A DNA stretch of 64,000 bases. It comes from Rhynchopus sp. YZ270_cl-10. Its lineage: Eukaryota; Euglenozoa; Diplonemea; Diplonemida; Diplonemidae. A program made the position numbers and the translations under genes. Location: the NCBI GenBank assembly GCA_964035575.1, contig OZ037841.1, positions 434,001-498,000 of the forward strand. The letters are read 5' to 3'. Positions within the stretch are counted from its first letter, which is position 1. Each line of letters starts with the position of its first letter. Below, piece by piece: positions 49,861 to 59,572 of this stretch. The notes under the pieces were generated by a model, which did not search any database, was not told where the DNA came from, and saw only the letters and a list, made by a program, of their open reading frames with translations.

Positions 49861-50241
49861 CAGCCTTTATTAACGGACAAACAAAAAAGTGGGGTTATTG
49901 ATGCAGGCCCCATCTCCCCTCCCGCTGACTCACGCACCCTGAGTTTGCCTGCAAACACCGGAAAACTCAGGGTCAAAATCAGGTGGCTCATGATGAAGAT
50001 TATTTAAAAGCTTTTGCAAAGAAAACCCTCCATTCTTTTATTGAACTCGAATTGTACTCTTTTTTGTTTTTTTAAAGACACTGGATGGGGTATGTAGGTT
50101 GCCTGTGGGTGTTGGAAAACACACAAGACATCATGTATTTATATAAAAAACTGACACAATAAAACTGTGAAAAGATCACGAGTGGTCGGGTTACATAGTT
50201 TTTGTTGTCATCACCATCTATCTGCCGCATGCCACGTAGTA

Positions 50242-50520
50242 AAGGGGGGGGGGGTGGGATAATTGTAGTGGGGGATAACTGTAGAATGGCGGATAAAATA
50301 AAATATCGCCAGTTTTTTCTTCTCAAACAATGGGGGATAGTTGTAGTGGGGGATAAAAAAAAAAATATCTCTTTTTCCCCATCTGAATATCCCCATCCCC
50401 AAGGAAAATCCAAACCAAAAACGCGGTGTGGGAAATGGGGGATAACTGTAGTGGGTGATAAAATAAAACAAAATGGGGGAGAAAAAACTGGGGATAATTG
50501 TTTTATCCCCCACCCCCCTT
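50242..50520. mobile_element. 279-bp MITE with TA duplication; empty sites in sister spacers
   Basis: The G-rich ends AAGGGGGG are inverted, flanked by TA at 50240-50241 and 50521-50522. The interior repeats GGGGGATAACTGTAGT several times. The sister spacers at 53660 and 56962 read CATAGTATGACAATGATC with no insert, giving two empty sites. The TA duplication suggests mobilisation by a Tc1/mariner-like transposase. Confidence 0.85.
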
Positions 50521-50918
50521 TATGACAATGATCTGAACAAAATAAATCTGACTTGAAACACAAAGCCCTCCCATAACAGTGCACCTACGTGCATAGTTAA
50601 CCCGTTTGCTGACCCCAAAATAAAGAAGGAGGGAGTGGCTTAGCTTGTTCAATAAGGGGTAGCGTGAAATGATGAATGTGGGTCCTTGTTCGAACCTCAA
50701 CACGAAACACCCCATCACAAAAAACAGAGACAACAACGAGTGAGTTATGTCTTGGAAAAGACAACTGCGCACCCCTTGCTGCTCATGATCCAAGTTGCGA
50801 CTGTTCTTCGATCCATAAAATAATTAGAGAAAAAGAATGATAAGACGCGCCTTAGCCGTGCACGGGGGCGGTGCACAACCGCTCGTCAGCCGGCGTTCAC
50901 TCCATCAACGAAAACTCG

Positions 50919-53060
50919 CTAAAACACGTTGTCCCGTTCCTTGTTGTCTGACTCAACGACTCTGTAGCTAGACCCCTTGTGCCGGACAAGAACGTCTTCA
51001 AGTGCAGACGGCAGTGTTGTCCCTTCAAGAGACTCGTACAGACACACAACCCCGCCACGCACAGCCTCCTCGCACAGCGCCCAACTCCGACGCACAACAT
51101 CCCCCATCACAGTCACAAAGCGCTGGCTCCGTGCACCAACATCCCCGTGCTGCACAGGGCCGCTTGCAAGACCAGCCCCGTTCAGTGCAGACTTCGCAGA
51201 CATGCGCTGCACAAACCGTATCGCGTTCTCCATGTGTGCAGGTGCAGAACGCGACACGTTCCACCCAACACAGACACAGTTCCCAAGCAGCGTCACCATA
51301 CTCCCTCCACTCTGCTCCAGTGAGATCGTCAGTGTCGTGAGTCTGACGCTCATTCGATCGAAAGATGTGTTGTGCCCCACGTCACCCACTGCAAGCTGTG
51401 CAACCCCCACAGTGCCAGAGACCTGGAAGGTCGAGTGTGCAAACAGCGACTGAGAGAGCTCGTGCGCTGAGGAATCTCCACTCCTGGTCGACTCCGAAAA
51501 CGTTTGACTCTTGTCTAGCTGCGCAGTGGAGTGTAGCTTAAGTGAAGAAGGCTCTACAGGAGAAGACTCGCAAAGCGGTGTCTCCCTTCGTCCCCCAAGT
51601 GACACAGGCCACACACAACACACCAACGTGCTCCCAGACACACCCTTCAAGTGAACTGCCTCAGGCACACCTGCAACAGCACTGCACGACTCAGACACAG
51701 ACGTCCACAGGTCAGAGGGCAAAGCCACAGCACCAGGCTTGCATGTGCTCTCAAGGCGTGACGCAACGTTCACTGTGTGTCCGAAGTAGTCTGTCCGTCC
51801 CGTCAGTGTGTTCTGCTCCACCGTCACAGGGCCAGTGTTCACACCAATGCGCACAGTCAGACCACCCCACAGCGACCCCTGCCGACAACAGATTGGTGCA
51901 TCCTCAAGCAGAGACGCAGGCCAGTCTGCTTCAAACAGACGCTCCTGCACACGCAACCCAAACGCCACACCGTCGCAAGTGAATGCAAAGGCAATCATGA
52001 ATGCGTCGCCAATGGTCTTCACCTCGTACCCATCACACATCCGCATCACGTCACGCATCACAGCGTTGTGGATCTGCAGTCCAGCGCGCATCCCCTCAGG
52101 TGCGTTCTCCCAGATCGATGTCGACGCACGGATGTCTGTGAACACAATTGTCGCAATCTCGCTGTCAAGCCCAGGCGGTGCCACTGCCGGCTGTTGCACA
52201 CCGTCCTCATCCACCTCGAACAGCGCAGCAGGGAGGTAGGGACGGTACTTCCGCAGGTTCTCCTCCAATCCCCTCAATGCATCTGTCATCCCCTCAGGCA
52301 GGTCACCCTCATGCGCCTTCAGCAGCTCAGCCACCTTCTCCACGTCGTACTTTGCCAGGAGTGAGGCGATCTCCTGCACAGCGTTGATCGTCCGCTCCAT
52401 CGATGCCTGCTCCTTCAGCACCTCACGTGCAAAGCCGCGCGTCACGATGAAGTCAATCGCAAATACAGATACGGCAGTGACTAGGCGGTCCGAAGGAAAC
52501 GGTGTTGGGCAGGGTGGCGTCTCACAGGCAAACTTCTCCTCTATGTAATACAGCCGTCCGTACTTACCCTCCTGTTCAAGGAAACCGGGCAGGTCGAACA
52601 GACCAAACCTGAAGCTCTCCTCAACACTAAGCACCACCAACTATATGAGGACAAAACAGACAAGACCAAGACTGTACACCTTAGGCACCTGCATCACAAG
52701 CAGCATGTCGATGATGAGCACGAGGAAAACCCACTGCTCCATCGAGAAAGCTCGTCCAGCCAAATCCCACATGAGTATTCCACATGTGATCATGTACAAC
52801 GTGCCCACCACCACACTTGTTGTCAACGGAACCCTGCACAGCACTGCACAGATCGCAATGCTGAGCCCAATCAGTATCACCAGTGTCCCCACGAAGAAGA
52901 TGGGATTTCTTAGCTGCGCTTCTGAAGTCATTCCCAGAGAAAATAGCACGGCACTCCAACCCGCACAGGCAAAGATGAAGAACTGTGTGCGCAGCTCCTT
53001 CCTTTTTGTGCTCAGTGTCCCGTCCAAGGAGAGCACGCCATTGAGACACTGCATCCCCAT
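50919..53060 (-). pseudogene. Cyclase 2: interrupted copy with one in-frame TAG
   Basis: The frame is collinear with cyclases 1 and 3 over all 714 codons, with no length change. At 52641-52643 the Trp 140 codon (TGG in both sisters) is TAG, inside the fifth membrane span. The predicted product stops after 139 residues. The downstream part still keeps all catalytic residues (VFTDIRAS, TIGDAFM, GHTVNVASRLES). TAG is a normal terminator here, as it ends all three cyclase frames, so reassignment is unlikely. The linker near 500-530 differs from both sisters (ESSPVEPSSLKLHS against ESSRVEFSSLRRRS). It could be a young pseudogene, an allele, or a sequencing error. Its TATA box and acceptor are intact. 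Confidence 0.7.
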
Positions 53061-54060
53061 CTCCCCTCCCGTCAGTGTACCTGCGTTCTTGTGGAGGGTG
53101 GTGTGGATAAGAAAAAGTAGTTGAAACGTGCCAAAACGCATCTCAGTCGAGCTCATGCAAAAAATGGGACGTGAGTGTTCCGTACCGTAAGAGAACGGAG
53201 GCGGTTCACGACAGCTCGGCGAATCACGCGACCTCTTTATACCCCAGCCTTTATTAACGGACACACAAAAAGGTGGAGTTATTGATGCAGGCCCCATCTC
53301 CCCTCCCGCTGACCCACGCACCCTGAGTTTGCCTGCAAACACCGGAAAACTCAGGGTCAAAATCAGGTGGCTAATGATGAAGATTATCTAAAAGCTTTTG
53401 CAAAGAAAACCCTCCCATTTTTTAATGAACTCGAATTGTACTCTTTTCTGTTTTTTTAAAAGACACTGGGATATGGGGTATGTAGGTTGCCTGTGGGTGT
53501 TGGAAAACACACAAGGCATCATGTATTTATATAAAAAAACGGTCGCATCCTCTGTGTTCCCTTTTGTTAGCCTGACACAATAAACTGTGAAGAGATCACG
53601 AGCGGTCGGGTTACATAGGTTTTGTTGTCATCACCATCTATCTGCCCACATGCCACATAGTATGACAATGATCTGAACAAAATAAATTTGACTTGAAACA
53701 CAAAGCCCTCCCATAACAGTGCACCTACGTGCATAGTTAACCCGTTTGCTGACCCCAAAATAAAGAAGGAGGGAGTGGCTTAGCTTGTTCAATAAGGGGT
53801 AGCGTGAAATGATGAATGTGGGTCCTTGTTCGAACCTCAACACGAAATACCCCACCTACCACAAAACTGAGACAACACAACGAGGGAGATATGTCTTGGA
53901 AAAGACAACTGCGCACTCCTTGCTGCTCATGATCCAAGTTGCGACTGTTCTTCGATCCATAAAATAATTAGAGAAAATAATGATAAGACGCGCCTTAGCC
54001 GTGCACGGGGCGGTGCACAACCACTCGTCAGCCGGCGTTCACTCCATCAACGAAAACTCG
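53061..54060. other. Spacer between cyclases 2 and 3
   Basis: Leader and TATA box of the interrupted cyclase 2, then the shared spacer without the MITE present at 50242. No gene. Confidence 0.6.
53235..53244 (-). promoter_or_regulatory. TATA box of cyclase 2
   Basis: GGGTATAAAG in the same context as at 49851-49860. Confidence 0.5.
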
Positions 54061-56202
54061 CTAAAACACGTTGTCCCGTTCCTTGTTGTCTGACTCAACG
54101 ACTCTGTAGCTATACCCCTTGTGCCGGACAAGAACGTCTTCAAGTGCAGACGGCAGTGTTGTCCCTTCAAGAGACTCGTACAGACACACAACCCCGCCAC
54201 GCACAGCCTCCTCGCACAGCGCCCAACTCCGACGCACAACATCCCCCATCACAGTCACAAAGCGCTGGCTCCGTGCACCAACATCCCCGTGCTGCACAGG
54301 GCCGCTTGCAAGACCAGCCCCGTTCAGTGCAGACTTCGCAGACATGCGCTGCACAAACCGTATCGCGTTCTCCATGTGTGCAGGTGCAGAACGCGACACG
54401 TTCCACCCAACACAGACACAGTTCCCAAGCAGCGTCACCATACTCCCTCCACTCTGCTCCAGTGAGATCGTCAGTGTCGTGAGTCTGACGCTCATTCGAT
54501 CGAAAGATGTGTTGTGCCCCACGTCACCCACTGCAAGCTGTGCAACCCCCACAGTGCCAGAGACCTGGAAGGTCGAGTGTGCAAACAGCGACTGAGAGAG
54601 TTCGTGCATGGATGAAGCTGCACTCCAGGTCGACTCCGAAAACGTTTGACTCTTGCCTAGCTGCGCAGCGGAGCGTCGCCTAAGCGAGGAAAACTCTACA
54701 CGAGAAGACTCGCAAAGCGGTGTCTCCCTTCGTCCCCCAAGTGACACAGGCCACACACAGCACACCAACGTGCTCCCAGACACACCCTTCAAATGAACTG
54801 CCTCAGGCACACCAGCAACAGCACTGCACGACTCAGACACAGACGTCCACAGGTCAGAGGGCAAAGCCACAGCACCAGGCTTGCATGTGCTCTCAAGGCG
54901 TGACGCAACGTTCACTGTGTGTCCGAAGTAGTCTGTCCGTCCCGTCAGCGTGTTCTCCTCTACAGTCACAGGGCCAGTGTTCACACCAATGCGCACAGTC
55001 AGACCACCCCACAGCGACCCCTGCCGACAACAGATTGGTGCATCCTCAAGCAGAGACGCAGGCCAGTCTGCTTCAAACAGACGCTCCTGCACACGCAACC
55101 CAAACGCCACACCGTCGCAAGTGAACGCAAAGGCAATCATGAATGCGTCGCCAATGGTCTTCACCTCGTACCCATCACACATCCGCATCACGTCACGCAT
55201 CACAGCGTTGTGGATCTGCAGTCCAGCACGCATCCCCTCAGGTGCGTTCTCCCAGATCGATGTCGATGCACGGATGTCTGTGAACACAATTGTCGCAATC
55301 TCGCTGTCAAGCCCAGGCGGTGCCACTGCCGGCTGTTGCACACCGTCCTCATCCTCCTCAAACAGCGCAGCAGGGAGGTAGGGACGGTACTTCCGCAGGT
55401 TCTCCTCCAATCCCCTCAATGCATCTGTCATCCCCTCAGGCAGGTCACCCTCATGCGCCTTCAGCAGCTCAGCCACCTTCTCCACGTCGTACTTTGCCAG
55501 GAGTGAGGCGATCTCCTGCACAGCGTTGATCGTCCGCTCCATTGATGTCTGCTCCTTCAGCACCTCGCGTGCAAAGCCGCGCGTCACGATGAAGTCAATC
55601 GCAAATACAGCTACGGCAGTGAATAGGCGGTTCGAAGGAAACGGTATTGGGCAGGGTGGCGTCTCACAGGCAAACTTCTCCTCCAAGTAATACAGCCGTC
55701 CGTACTTACCCTCCTGTGGCGCCAACCCGGGTAGGTCGAACAGACCAAACCTGAAGCTCTCCTCAACACTAAGTAGTAACAACCACATGAGGACAAAACA
55801 GACAAGACCAAGACTGTACACCTTAGGCACCTGCATCACAAGCAGTATGTCGATGATGAGCACAAGTGTAGGCCACTGCTCTATAGAGACAGCTCGTCCA
55901 TTCAAATCCCACATCAGTATTCCACATGTGATCATGTACAACGTGCCCACCACCATCGTTGTTGTCAACGGAACCTTGCACAACACTGCACAGATCGCAA
56001 TGCTGAGCCCAAGCAGTATCACCAGTGTCCCCACGAAGAAGATGGGATTTCTTAGCTGCGCTTCTGAAGTCATTCCCAGAGAAAATAGCGTGGTACTCCA
56101 ACCCGCACAGGCAAAGATGAAGAACTGTGTGCGCAGCTCCTTCCTTTTTGTGCTCAGTGTCCCGTCCAAGGAGAGCACGCCATTGAGACACTGCATCCCC
56201 AT
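54061..56202 (-). CDS. Membrane-bound class III adenylyl cyclase 3
   Basis: The protein has 713 residues, start MGMQCLNGVL, stop TAG, and is uninterrupted. The architecture and catalytic residues are the same as in the protein at 47538-49679. It is a mosaic: in the membrane part it shares SEAQLRNP and ILxGLSIAICAV with cyclase 2, while in the linker near 500-530 it is identical to cyclase 1. This pattern points to gene conversion or unequal exchange in the array. It is unique in the fourth membrane region (LNGRAVSIEQWPTLV) and has EEDEDGVQQ where cyclase 1 reads EVEEDGVQQ. Its promoter differs from its sisters because foreign sequence (56391-56568) abuts the TATA box, so its expression may differ. 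Confidence 0.92.
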   Translation of the reverse strand: MGMQCLNGVLSLDGTLSTKRKELRTQFFIFACAGWSTTLFSLGMTSEAQLRNPIFFVGTLVILLGLSIAICAVLCKVPLTTTMVVGTLYMITCGILMWDLNGRAVSIEQWPTLVLIIDILLVMQVPKVYSLGLVCFVLMWLLLLSVEESFRFGLFDLPGLAPQEGKYGRLYYLEEKFACETPPCPIPFPSNRLFTAVAVFAIDFIVTRGFAREVLKEQTSMERTINAVQEIASLLAKYDVEKVAELLKAHEGDLPEGMTDALRGLEENLRKYRPYLPAALFEEDEDGVQQPAVAPPGLDSEIATIVFTDIRASTSIWENAPEGMRAGLQIHNAVMRDVMRMCDGYEVKTIGDAFMIAFAFTCDGVAFGLRVQERLFEADWPASLLEDAPICCRQGSLWGGLTVRIGVNTGPVTVEENTLTGRTDYFGHTVNVASRLESTCKPGAVALPSDLWTSVSESCSAVAGVPEAVHLKGVSGSTLVCCVWPVSLGGRRETPLCESSRVEFSSLRRRSAAQLGKSQTFSESTWSAASSMHELSQSLFAHSTFQVSGTVGVAQLAVGDVGHNTSFDRMSVRLTTLTISLEQSGGSMVTLLGNCVCVGWNVSRSAPAHMENAIRFVQRMSAKSALNGAGLASGPVQHGDVGARSQRFVTVMGDVVRRSWALCEEAVRGGVVCLYESLEGTTLPSALEDVLVRHKGYSYRVVESDNKERDNVF

Positions 56203-56376
56203 CTCCCCTCCCGTCAGTGTACCTGCGTTCTTGTGGAGGGTGGTGTGGATAAGAAAAAGTAGCTGAAACGTGCCAAAACGCATCTCAGTCGAGCTCTTGC
56301 AAAAAATGGGACGTGGGTGTTCCGTACCGTAAGAGAACGGAGGCGGTTCACAACAGCTCGGCGAATCACGCGACCT

Positions 56377-56386
56377 CTTTATACCC
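56377..56386 (-). promoter_or_regulatory. TATA box of cyclase 3
   Basis: GGGTATAAAG. The sequence just upstream is replaced by the patch at 56391-56568. Confidence 0.5.
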
Positions 56387-56390
56387 CAGC

Positions 56391-56568
56391 GGAGAGGGAG
56401 ACTCCGGCACCGACCATTTTTCCGTAGGACTTCATGTTGTCCATGACGGACTCGGCGTTTGCGACACCCTTGTCGAAGACTCCGAGACGTCTGCGTGCAC
56501 TGAGCTCGTACTGCCTGCCAATGACAATCAGCATGCGCTCCCCAAACGACAGCTTAACGAGGTCCGCC
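56391..56568 (-). other. 178-bp coding-looking patch inserted in the cyclase 3 promoter
   Basis: In cyclases 1 and 2 the TATA region is followed by CCCAGCCTTTATTAACGGAC. In copy 3 the eleven bases between AGC and GGAC are replaced by 178 bp. On the minus strand the patch is open throughout in one frame (SFGERMLIVIGRQYELSARR, later GVANAESVMDNMKSYGKMVG), with codon use like the neighbouring genes. There are no inverted ends and no target duplication. It looks like a fragment of another gene captured during break repair. I do not recognise the source. Confidence 0.65.
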
Positions 56569-57486
56569 GGACAAACGAAAAAGTGGAGTTATTGATGCAG
56601 GCCCCATCTCCCCTCCCGCTGACCCACGCACCCTGAGTTTGCCTGCAAACACCGGAAAACTCAGGGTCAAAATCAGGTGGCTAATGATGAAGATTATCTA
56701 AAAGCTTTTGCAAAGAAAACCCTCCCATTTTTTAATTGAACTCGAATTGTACTCTTTTCTGTTTTTTTAAAAGACACTGGATGGGGTATGTAGGTTGCCT
56801 GTGGGTGTTGGAAAACACACAAGGCATCATGTATTTATATAAAACGGTCGCATCCTATGTGTTCCCTTTTGTTAGCCTGACACAATAAACTGTGAAAAGA
56901 TCACGAGCGGTCGGGTTACATAGGTTTTGTTGTCATCACCATCTATCTGCCCACATGCCACATAGTATGACAATGATCTGAACAAAATACATTTGATTTG
57001 AAATACAAAGCCCTCCCATAACAGTGCACCTTGGTACATGACCAGTGCACCGAGTGGAAAATGGGAAATGCAAGACAACGCAAAACGCCACCTTCACCAA
57101 GGCACCGTATTACTCTTCAGAACGGGCCACTCACTAAAGGAGTGGTAGGCACACACAGACGACGATGAGAACTTTTTTTATCTAAACAAAACATCTTGTC
57201 ACAACGTGGTAACGTTGATTCTTTTTAAAAAAAGGTTGATTTCAAGATAAAAAAAACCTAAGCGAGAGATCAAAGAAAAAAATCTCCCTTTTTTTTTTGT
57301 TGAGATTTGCAAGGACCGATCCTTCAGAACACCCTCCCCTCCCCAAGATGGATAAAACAAAACCTCGACCGTTTTGTACCACGAAACTCTTTATTAGACA
57401 CCCAAAAGAGTTGAGAGAGAATGCACCCTCACGGGCACCTTCTATTTAAACCCCCACCCCATCTCCCTCTCTCTTTTTTATCCCCC

Positions 57487-58635
57487 TCATGTATTATCTA
57501 ATAGCTGCGGGCTTCGATATTTTGCATCTTTGGGATGAGTTTCATTTTCTGCTTTGTGCTTTGCCGCTTCCGTTGGAATCATCTCCTCAGATTCCTCCAG
57601 TTCCTCCATTTCCCCTTCGTCCCCTGCAGCTTCTACTGCGAATGGGGTGTTTTCTACATCAGCACTGCCTTCTGAGAGGTAGTTCCCTGGTTCAGTTGAT
57701 ACGTTGTTAGGCAAATCGAGGATATTTGTCGCAGCTTTTGAGGAAGCAGTAGAAGTGCCTTCTTCGTGCACACCACTGTGCACAGAATAGCGCCGCATGA
57801 CCACAGAGCAACGTTGTTTCGAAGACGGCGCGACGGAAGCCCGAAGGCGAGACGCCCTGCGGTATTGGACACTCCGCTCAGCTTCTTGCAAATCATTGAT
57901 ATGAGAGAGCGCTTGCCCACCAAAGGTTACCGTATAAATCTTCGAAAAGATTCTTAACGGAACACAGCCTGCTTCATGGATGTCGCAGACAACAAAATTT
58001 GCCCGCAACAACCGCAATCGGGTTTCGGTTATATGAAGAATCTGTTGGTGGTAGAGCTCAAACTCTTCGAGGGATACTTTTTCGTCTCCATCCGCAGTAC
58101 ACCAATTATAGAGGAGTTGTAGTACTGTATCGTCTAGTGGTTCATCCTTTAGACGGTACAGAAGCTTTGCATAGGTTGCTGATAGGATTGCAGAGAGAAT
58201 GGTAAAGACAACTTGGGTGATGCAAAGAACGATGAGAAGCCACCAAGAGGAGGTGACCCTATGGCATTCTTCGTTGACAACGTAGGTCGAGAGCGCCGGG
58301 CTGCAGGAGTCCAGGACAATCGCAAAACGGTCGGTCAAAAAGAAGATATGTTCCTGAGCAGTACACGCAAGCCACAGACTGCACATCATATAGCATTTTG
58401 CAAGAAACCCACTCCGATGCCTTCCGCTTGCAAATCCAACACAACATTGCAATGCCCCAAGGCAGCACATCCCCAACGTTGCCGGATAGTATTCCAACGT
58501 CTGACGTGGCGTGAGCACAAAGAGACTCGCAGTAAGCGGCAGAGCGTTCGCAATGAAAGCAAGCCCTGCAGACCAGGACTGTGCTCGTCTTAAAAATGAT
58601 AGTCGTTCATTCGCGCCCCCCCAGAATAACGGCAT
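57487..58635 (-). CDS. Multi-span membrane protein with EF-hand-like loop
   Basis: The protein has 382 residues, start MPLFWGGANERL, stop TGA. There are about four hydrophobic spans (near 20-42, 50-70, 78-100 and 128-155, the last WWLLIVLCITQVVFTILSAI). A hydrophilic region follows, containing TADGDEKVSLEEF (near 183-196), which matches an EF-hand loop except that position 1 is Thr and position 6 is Glu. Calcium binding may therefore be weak. Next come a basic patch (YRRASRLRAS) and an acidic, probably disordered tail (EGEMEELEESEE). The layout suggests a membrane protein whose cytosolic part senses calcium. The family is not recognised. It is a neighbour of the cyclase array, but I see no direct link. 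Confidence 0.75.
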   Translation of the reverse strand: MPLFWGGANERLSFLRRAQSWSAGLAFIANALPLTASLFVLTPRQTLEYYPATLGMCCLGALQCCVGFASGRHRSGFLAKCYMMCSLWLACTAQEHIFFLTDRFAIVLDSCSPALSTYVVNEECHRVTSSWWLLIVLCITQVVFTILSAILSATYAKLLYRLKDEPLDDTVLQLLYNWCTADGDEKVSLEEFELYHQQILHITETRLRLLRANFVVCDIHEAGCVPLRIFSKIYTVTFGGQALSHINDLQEAERSVQYRRASRLRASVAPSSKQRCSVVMRRYSVHSGVHEEGTSTASSKAATNILDLPNNVSTEPGNYLSEGSADVENTPFAVEAAGDEGEMEELEESEEMIPTEAAKHKAENETHPKDAKYRSPQLLDNT

Positions 58636-59239
58636 TGCGTTTTAAGTAAAAAGCTTAGAATCTGGGATACGAACTGCAATTTTGTTGAGTTTTCTCCGGC
58701 TGTGAGTGTGTAAGGTGGGTGATATCGAGTTCGCGTTTTTTCCTGCGGTTCCCCGTGCTCCCCTTCTCGGGTTCACTCTCGCGAGTCTTCCCGGTTGAGG
58801 GTCATCTGATATCTGTTGAAACTCTCATTGTGTTGTGTGTTGAAGGTTGCAAAAGAATCTGTAGTGGTGGTGAAAAAAATGTGGAATACAAAGCTCGTTC
58901 AGGTTCTTTGAAACCGAAGGTCTCGTTTAATATTCTTTTTAACTGTTGTATTGTACGATTTTTGCACAACAAAAAAACGGGGTTTGACTGGGCTTTTATG
59001 AAGTTTTGTTATATTTTTTGTTTGATTTGAACAAAAACGGGGTTGGGGATAACATGGAAATGGGGTATTAGCTTTTTTTTTTTTTGCTTTTTTTGTTTGT
59101 TCTAATGTCGCAGTTCTGCTTCCAAAAAAAAAAAGACAAGACTCAGAGATATCTCTCAGAGAGAGGAAAGAAAGGCAACTATTGACTTCAATCGACGTAT
59201 GAGCCTTACTGGCACAACGCTTCTTTCCTTTTCTTTGAA

Positions 59240-59283
59240 AACTTGGTAGTAGAGTAGACACCCCCGAGGATGAGCTCCACCAT
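59240..59283. repeat. Stem-loop, family B
   Basis: GAAAACTTGGTAGTAGAGTA, then GACACCCCCGAGGATGAGCTCCACCA. On the minus strand an A-rich tail follows (AAGTTTTCAAAGAAAAGG). Confidence 0.45.
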
Positions 59284-59519
59284 TTTATTTTATTTTATTT
59301 TATTTTGCTGTATCGACGATCACAAAAATCTGTACTCAATGTCGTCCATGGAAGCTTTTATTTTTTGTGTCGACAATCGCCTAACGACCCGCTTGGGGAA
59401 CCTAGGATCTGTACTCAATGTTGGCCGAAGCCTTTGTACTTTTTTTTTCAAGGTGTGCATTTAAAAAAAGGAAAAAAAAAATTGTGATAATAGCTCACAG
59501 GCAAGGCTTTAGATTTTTT

Positions 59520-59572
59520 TTTGAAAACTTTGTATTAGTGTACATCCCGAGGATGAACTCCACTATACACTA
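59520..59572. repeat. Stem-loop, family B (best-paired copy)
   Basis: GTATTAGTG pairs with CACTATAC, and within it CATCC-CGA-GGATG forms a perfect inner hairpin. It is preceded by TTTTTTTTTGAAAACTT. Confidence 0.5.

Larger units (their letters stand above)
49680..50918. other. Spacer between cyclases 1 and 2
   Basis: It contains the leader and TATA-like box of cyclase 1 (49851), the MITE at 50242 and the 3' flank of cyclase 2. The same spacer without the MITE separates cyclases 2 and 3. No gene. Confidence 0.65.
56203..57486. other. Spacer upstream of cyclase 3
   Basis: Leader, TATA box, patch and then the last copy of the cyclase spacer, whose repeat match ends near 57033. The rest is unique and AT-rich. 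No gene. Confidence 0.6.

Noticed and set aside
52641-52643. TAG read as a sense codon (altered genetic code)
   Set aside because: TAG ends all three cyclase frames, BOP1, both surface proteins and others, and the sister copies have TGG here.
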